Assembly (NCBI GenBank): GCA_002695185.1
Contig: NZOF01000163.1
Coordinates: 18,269-82,268 of the forward strand
Source: Erythrobacter sp.
Lineage (GTDB): Bacteria > Pseudomonadota > Alphaproteobacteria > Sphingomonadales > Sphingomonadaceae
Length of the DNA stretch: 64,000 nt
Direction of reading: 5' to 3'
Shown here: positions 60,286 to 64,000 of the stretch, one piece after another
Numbering within the stretch: position 1 is the stretch's first letter
Layout: each line of letters begins with the position of its first letter
Position numbers and translations under genes: made by a program
The notes under the pieces: model-generated
Told to the model about the DNA's origin: nothing
The model's database searches: none
What the model saw: the letters and a program-made list of their open reading frames with translations, nothing else

Positions 60286-61035
60286 TTATTCCGCTTCCGC
60301 AGTACCTGCGCTGCAACGTAGTTTGCCAGAACCCATCGCGCTGACGGTGCAGGTTGCGCGCCCAGTGACCGTAACGTCTCCCGAACCGACAATACTGGCG
60401 TCTACAGTTCCGTCGGAAGCGAAGGCGACATCTCCCGAACCCGCAATAGTGACGTCTGCTTCATCAACTTGCAGTCCGGCCATATCGGCCGATCCCGATC
60501 CAGCGATGGTCATGTCGAGTTTAGATGCGGACCCTGACGTTTCAAAATCGCCTGAGCCGGCAATTGTCATTTCCAAGGAATTGACTGCCAATTTTTCCAC
60601 CTTGGCAGTTCCGGATCCAGCGATGGTAACCTCCGCATCGTTTTCCATCGATTGTGCTTCCATAGAGCCCGAACCTGCGAGGACGATCGCTTTGAGGCTG
60701 GGAACGGTTACACGTACAGTGGCCGTGCCGATATTCTTCTCGCTATCCTTGTCTCGCGAGATCGCTAGCGAACTGTCGTCCAGTTCGAAGCGCAAGGCAT
60801 CTCGCGCACGCGTGTCGCCGGAGACATCGATTTCAAAGTCGCTGCCATTTTCGATAATGACGGTGTCGGGCCCTGCCAGGACTACCCCAGTCGGCGCTTC
60901 CCCGCTGCGATCGAGTTCGGCCAACGGCACACCGTCTCCGCTACCCACGTGCATATCGACGTTGCACCCAGACAGGGTCACGCCGGCAACCATGGCTGCA
61001 ACCGGACCTACGCGTTTGATCAACTTCCTTAACAT
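60286..61035 (-). CDS. DUF2807 (head GIN domain) lipoprotein with IAGSG repeats
   Basis: The 249-residue lipoprotein (lipobox TLSGC) forms a repetitive beta-helix of the DUF2807 type: VLAGSGSMEA, TIAGSGTAKV, TIAGSGDFET, TIAGSGSADM, TIAGSGDVAF, SIVGSGDVTV, then MGSGKLRC. The family is surface-exposed or periplasmic, with adhesin-like architecture and unknown function. I chose the ATG at 61035, since AGGAG lies six bases upstream. The N-terminal region has a GDGVPLAELDRSGEAPTG linker. A palindromic promoter region lies at 61073-61090. Confidence 0.88.
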   Translation of the reverse strand: MLRKLIKRVGPVAAMVAGVTLSGCNVDMHVGSGDGVPLAELDRSGEAPTGVVLAGPDTVIIENGSDFEIDVSGDTRARDALRFELDDSSLAISRDKDSEKNIGTATVRVTVPSLKAIVLAGSGSMEAQSMENDAEVTIAGSGTAKVEKLAVNSLEMTIAGSGDFETSGSASKLDMTIAGSGSADMAGLQVDEADVTIAGSGDVAFASDGTVDASIVGSGDVTVTGRATCTVSAMGSGKLRCSAGTAEAE

Positions 61036-61072
61036 CCGCCGCTCCTCTGCTTCGCATATATAAGCTATTACC

Positions 61073-61090
61073 GTATTACACGTATAATAC
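61073..61090 (-). promoter_or_regulatory. Palindrome over the DUF2807 promoter
   Basis: GTATTACACGTATAATAC is an 18-bp near-perfect palindrome (eight of nine pairs), 38 bases upstream of the DUF2807 ATG. On the minus strand TTGAAA, 17 bases, TATACG form a plausible promoter whose -10 overlaps it. The form suits a TetR- or GntR-type repressor. No such regulator is nearby. Confidence 0.45.
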
Positions 61091-61117
61091 ACACTGGCTT
61101 GCATTTCAAGCGACAAG

Positions 61118-61146
61118 AAAAAGGGCCGCTCCTTTCGAAGCGGCCC
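61118..61146 (-). terminator. Intrinsic terminator of carD
   Basis: GGGCCGCT (61123-61130) pairs perfectly with AGCGGCCC (61139-61146) with an eight-base loop. On the minus strand the stem is followed by TTTTT (complement of 61118-61122). It starts 30 bases after the carD stop. Confidence 0.85.
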
Positions 61147-61175
61147 TTTGAACTTTAGAGAGTATCACCTGTCGA

Positions 61176-61712
61176 TCAGGCGTCCTCTTCCTCATTGTTG
61201 TAGTACTGAGGAGCATGTTCGCGCAGCACGTCGAGGATCTTCTCGAGGGCGGTTGGCTCGTCGGTCTTTTCCATCGCGGCAAGTTCACGAGCCAGACGGC
61301 TGGAAGCGGCTTCGAAGATTTGCCGTTCGGAATAGCTCTGCTCCGGCTGATCGTCGGGGCGGAAGAGATCGCGCGTAACTTCTGCGATCAGGACGATTTC
61401 GCCCGAATTGATCTTCGCTTCGTATTCCTGGGCGCGGCGGCTCCACATGGTGCGCTTGACCTTGGGTTTGCCCTTCAGTGTCTCCATCGCTTCCTTAAGC
61501 GTCTTGTCGGAAGACAGTTTGCGCATTCCGATCGATTCGACCTTATTGACCGGAACACGAAGGGTCATGCGTTCCTTTTCGAACCGGAGAACATAAAGGT
61601 CGAGCTGCATTCCAGCGATTTCCTCGCTCTGCAGTTCGATGACACGGCCCACACCGTGCTTGGGGTAGACAACGTAATCGCCAACGTCGAAGGCGTCTGC
61701 CTTGCTCGCCAT
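61176..61712 (-). CDS. carD: CarD family transcription regulator
   Basis: CarD binds the RNA polymerase beta subunit and stabilises the open complex at many promoters. The 178-residue product has the Tudor-like N-domain (FDVGDYVVYPKHGVGRVIELQSEEIAG, then VLRFEKERMTLRVPVNKVESIGMRKLS) and the helical C-domain (MWSRRAQEYEAKINSGEIVLIAEVTRDLFR, AASSRLARELAAMEKTD). It ends with an acidic EEEDA tail. It belongs to the conserved helicase/S4/fdxA/carD block and has its own promoter and terminator. Confidence 0.95.
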   Translation of the reverse strand: MASKADAFDVGDYVVYPKHGVGRVIELQSEEIAGMQLDLYVLRFEKERMTLRVPVNKVESIGMRKLSSDKTLKEAMETLKGKPKVKRTMWSRRAQEYEAKINSGEIVLIAEVTRDLFRPDDQPEQSYSERQIFEAASSRLARELAAMEKTDEPTALEKILDVLREHAPQYYNNEEEDA

Positions 61713-61868
61713 GCATCAATCCTTTCATCGGAGCCGCGCGGGGGGAAGGGCAGCGCCACGAAGCCGGTTCACCGCGATCCATTTCAGGTTCGCGGCGGCG
61801 TTCTTCAGATGACGTTGCGGGTGAGCGGCCCTTTCAACTCTTATTTCTGCCCGGGCCAACCGGTACAG

Positions 61869-61892
61869 TTGTTGCATTATATAGCACAACAA
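61869..61892 (-). promoter_or_regulatory. Candidate carD promoter flanked by inverted repeat
   Basis: A perfect TATAAT on the minus strand (61881..61876) lies between perfect 6-bp inverted repeats TTGTTG (61869-61874) and CAACAA (61887-61892). It is about 165 bases upstream of carD, so the leader would be long, about 157 bases. No clear -35 at 17 bases was found. The repeat spans the -10 and could be an operator. Confidence 0.5.
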
Positions 61893-61916
61893 ACCGAATA
61901 TTGCGAGTCTGTGTCG

Positions 61917-62840
61917 CTATCCCCGTTCGGGTTTGGCGATGCTTGCCTTAAGGGCGGTCAGCTCGCCGCCAAGCAGGAGCATAAGCGCGCTGACGTAGAA
62001 CCAAGTGATAAGAACGACGACAGCTCCAAGCGAACCGTAGGTTGCGTTGTAGCTCCCGAAATTCGCTGCATAAAAGGCGAAACCAGCCGTGGCAGCGATC
62101 CAGCCGACAGCAAAAACAACGCCACCGGCAAGAGCTGCCCGCCAATCCGGGGCGGGCTGGTTGGGTGCGTACCGGTAGAGCACCGCCGCGGACAGAATGG
62201 CAGACCCTGCCAGAAAACAGAAACTGGCAAGAGCGCCCAGCGGCCCGGAAATAAGGGCCAAAGCAGCCGATGCGCCGCCGATAATGACGAGGCCTCCGAT
62301 GCCCCCCGCCGTAATGGCGAGCGCTACGAAGTTGGCGCGAAGAAAACCCCGCATCTCATCCGCATGGAAGGCTATGTTCAGGCCGGTCATCAACGCGCGT
62401 GCGGCATTCCGCGCGCCGAAGATTGCGACTGCCAATGATGCGACCAGGCCGAGCCCTTTCGCCCCCGTCGCACCTTCGCTCACGTTGCGAAGTTGATCGC
62501 CGATAATCTCAGCCGCAGCCGCTGGCAGATTGTCCGACAGCAGCTGTATGTGTCTGGCTACTGTCTGGGGATCGGCAAAGACACCATAGGCGAGAACGAG
62601 TGCCCCGAGCGCTGGCACCAGCGCCAAAAGAGCGTAATGCGCAATCCCGGCAGCGATGAGCGAGATATTGTCCTTGCTCCCCGCCGCCCAGGCTGCCCTG
62701 AGGTCCGAAAAATTGCCGATGATGGGGCTTAGTCCCCTTCGCCCGGTTCTGGCGAAAAGTACTTGTCGAATTTCCCTTCTTCGCCCTTGTGTTCGTCGGC
62801 GTCGGCAGGCGGCTCCTTCTGACCGGTGATATTCGGCCAT
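61917..62840 (-). CDS. YihY/virulence factor BrkB family membrane protein
   Basis: The protein has the family pattern: [32 protein letters not shown], several further helices and the C-terminal [67 protein letters not shown]. Function is unknown. The start is problematic: no ATG, GTG or TTG lies in frame between the fdxA stop and the first helix, so the first ATG (62840) would overlap fdxA by 112 bases. An unusual ATC/ATT start near 62722 is possible. The gene identity is firm; the start is not. Confidence 0.85.
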   Translation of the reverse strand: MAEYHRSEGAACRRRRTQGRRREIRQVLFARTGRRGLSPIIGNFSDLRAAWAAGSKDNISLIAAGIAHYALLALVPALGALVLAYGVFADPQTVARHIQLLSDNLPAAAAEIIGDQLRNVSEGATGAKGLGLVASLAVAIFGARNAARALMTGLNIAFHADEMRGFLRANFVALAITAGGIGGLVIIGGASAALALISGPLGALASFCFLAGSAILSAAVLYRYAPNQPAPDWRAALAGGVVFAVGWIAATAGFAFYAANFGSYNATYGSLGAVVVLITWFYVSALMLLLGGELTALKASIAKPERG

Positions 62841-63067
62841 TCGGCGCTGAACTTGGTATTCAACTCGAGCCATTTCTCGAGGTTGTCTTCGGTGTCAGGC
62901 AGGATGGCTTCAGCCGGGCATTCCGGTTCGCACACACCGCAATCGATGCATTCCGACGGATTGATGACGAGCATGTTCTCGCCTTCATAGAAGCAATCGA
63001 CCGGGCAGACCTCGACGCAGTCTGTGTATTTGCATTTGATACAGGCGTCGGTGACGACATAGGTCAT
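62729..63067 (-). CDS. fdxA: Ferredoxin FdxA (7Fe-8S type)
   Basis: The 112-residue protein has the cluster cysteines of Azotobacter-type Fdx[21 protein letters not shown] (with CxxxxxxxCxxxCP arrangement) for the 3Fe-4S side and [14 protein letters not shown] for the 4Fe-4S cluster. The C-terminal third is acidic (EPGEGD end). It transfers low-potential electrons. It is followed by the BrkB gene, whose start overlaps or directly abuts it. Confidence 0.95.
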   Translation of the reverse strand: MTYVVTDACIKCKYTDCVEVCPVDCFYEGENMLVINPSECIDCGVCEPECPAEAILPDTEDNLEKWLELNTKFSAEWPNITGQKEPPADADEHKGEEGKFDKYFSPEPGEGD

Positions 63068-63116
63068 GGGGTGCGTTTTCCCTGTGAGTAGTGTGTGTGA
63101 GCGCTGCTATGGCTAT

Positions 63117-63374
63117 TCATGCGCCGGGGTCAAGTTCCCGATAACATTCCTGCGCGTCTCGCGGGGGGCCGCGGCGCTCGGGAAGGGCGAGCACTTCGAC
63201 CAGACGCACCGCTTTCCCCAGTGGCAGGGTAAGGACATCGCCAACGGCTACATCCCGGCTTCCGCGCACCACCCGTTCGCCATTCAGGCGGATATGCCCT
63301 TCCTCTACGAGTTTCTGGGCCGCGCTGCGCGTGCGCGAAAAGCGCAACATGCAAAGCAGGCGGTCGATCCGCAA
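63117..63374 (-). CDS. S4 domain RNA-binding protein (Hsp15-like)
   Basis: The 85-residue protein is almost all S4 domain: MRIDRLLCMLRFSRTRSAAQKLVEEGHIRLNGERVVRGSRDVAVGDVLTLPL. The relatives bind structured rRNA; Hsp15 rescues stalled 50S subunits carrying nascent chains. The start is TTG at 63374, three bases after the upstream helicase stop and with AAGG eight bases before it. It is in the conserved helicase/S4/fdxA/carD block. Confidence 0.88.
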   Translation of the reverse strand: MRIDRLLCMLRFSRTRSAAQKLVEEGHIRLNGERVVRGSRDVAVGDVLTLPLGKAVRLVEVLALPERRGPPRDAQECYRELDPGA

Positions 63375-63377
63375 ACG

Positions 63378-64000
63378 TCAGCCTTGCTTCATCAGTTCGG
63401 CGAGGCCCGCAAAAGCGCTCCCCTCGCGGGCAGGCTGGCTTCGCGCAGGACCGCGCTGAACCTGCTTACGCCGGGAGGGTCGCCATTCCCAGATCGCTGG
63501 CCTGGGTGGGCCAAAAGCGCCCTCTTCAAGAGGTTTCGAGCGTTGTACGCGGAATCCAGCCTGCCCCAGTAAGCGTTCGGCATTCTTCTCTTCCAACCCG
63601 ATGGAAATGGGAAGGGACAGATCGAAACGGAACTTGCGATTCTTGTCTGCTTTGGCGCGCGCTTCGTGAGCGGCACGAAATATCTTTTCGGCAAGATCAA
63701 GACGGATGGCCTGGCTGCCTGCGTGACGGTAGCCCGAGGGAAGCTTCTTCTGGTCGGGGATTACCGGCAGCATTGCTTCTTGGAGCGGACGACGATCAAC
63801 TCCCAGTGCGCTGAGGAGCTGCCGTGGTGCAGGTTTCAAAAGCGGCGGTGCGAAAATGTCGAGAGCACCGAACGTCACGCCGATCTTCCGCAGGAAGGGC
63901 CGCATTTCTTTGGGCAGATGTTCGATACCTGCCTTCTCGCGGGTGACGAATCCATGTCCCGAAACGAGGTTCAGCAAGAGAGCACGCGCCTGCGACCCGG
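63378..64000 (-). CDS. Helicase-related protein, C-terminal part (runs off window)
   Basis: The frame enters from the right edge (GSQARALLLNLVSGHGFVTREKAGIEHLP) and ends at 63378, giving about 206 residues. LPKEMRPFLRKIGVTFGALDIFAPPLLKPAPRQLLSALG and the later EKNAERLLGQAGFRVQRSKPLEEGAFGPPRPAIWEWRP are typical of the C-terminal region of alphaproteobacterial SUV3/MgpS-like helicase-related proteins, which precede the S4 gene. The DEAD motifs would lie outside the window. It is translated just upstream of the S4 protein. Confidence 0.7.
   Translation of the reverse strand, partial: GSQARALLLNLVSGHGFVTREKAGIEHLPKEMRPFLRKIGVTFGALDIFAPPLLKPAPRQLLSALGVDRRPLQEAMLPVIPDQKKLPSGYRHAGSQAIRLDLAEKIFRAAHEARAKADKNRKFRFDLSLPISIGLEEKNAERLLGQAGFRVQRSKPLEEGAFGPPRPAIWEWRPSRRKQVQRGPARSQPAREGSAFAGLAELMKQG

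Noticed and set aside
1..64000. tRNA, rRNA, insertion sequences, phage genes and CRISPR arrays
   Set aside because: No cloverleaf-like sequence, transposase, integrase, terminal repeats or regularly spaced repeats were visible in any intergenic gap. This is by-eye inspection, so a small RNA gene could be missed.

Overview
The window reads as chromosomal DNA of a high-GC alphaproteobacterium, most likely Sphingomonadales and probably an Erythrobacter-type genus. The case rests on the SUF operon layout, DUF2093 beside xseA, DUF1491, DUF6489, a PopZ-type protein, the helicase/S4/fdxA/carD block, clustered GANTC (CcrM-type) sites, and the ppsR-hemE and mnmG-rsmG-parA-parB neighbourhoods. Nearly all of it is housekeeping sequence. 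I see no insertion sequence, prophage, CRISPR array, rRNA or tRNA.

Layout. 0-7 kb: an M23-type lipoprotein cut by the window edge, DUF2093, xseA, purD (divergent from xseA with overlapping start codons), a small secreted protein, an adenosine kinase, an EI24 membrane protein with a coupled lipoprotein, and a duplicated acidic protein. 7.2-13.6 kb: a minus-strand SUF operon, rrf2-sufB-DUF559-sufC-(Cys-containing exported protein)-sufD-sufS-sufT-sufA, in which every junction overlaps. 13.8-25 kb: a DUF885 lipoprotein, an orphan terminator, pyrD-ggt, an acyl-CoA synthetase, merC-thiSG, ctaA, and rplM-rpsI with its terminator. 25-31 kb: small membrane proteins, a phosphoesterase, a lipid-kinase-like protein, a LytTR two-component pair and class I fumarase. 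31-39 kb: a PCMT-like protein, a TolC-family protein, a PopZ-like protein, an S9 peptidase, a thin ferredoxin, a CBS protein, ErpA, exonuclease III and a SleB-type hydrolase.

39-58 kb is the most informative part. A leftward run (DUF1491, thioesterase, hpf, dnaQ, coaE, aroE, maf, ppsR) faces away from a rightward run (hemE, hemJ, rho, then mnmE, mnmG, rsmG, parA, parB). The ppsR-hemE gap at 44412-44665 has six GANTC sites, DnaA-box-like 9-mers and an AT-rich stretch. Its position matches the known Caulobacter origin next to hemE, so I predict oriC here. Five parS-like sites lie at 50.2, 50.9, 53.0, 53.4 and 58.2 kb, around parAB. With the PopZ-like gene 11 kb away on the other side, the window carries the predicted origin, the partition system and a candidate polar anchor together.

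55-64 kb: a free-methionine-sulfoxide-reductase-like GAF protein, a sugar dehydrogenase, an acyl-CoA dehydrogenase, TsaC/Sua5, a lipoprotein, a DUF2807 adhesin-like lipoprotein, then carD, a YihY/BrkB membrane protein, fdxA, an S4 RNA-binding protein and the C-terminal part of a helicase-related protein that runs off the window.

I found no clearly new multi-gene system. The best leads are the origin/parS landscape, the two extra genes inside the SUF operon, an orphan intrinsic terminator that implies an unannotated RNA, a Shine-Dalgarno-sequestering hairpin before the CBS gene, and several operator-like palindromes.
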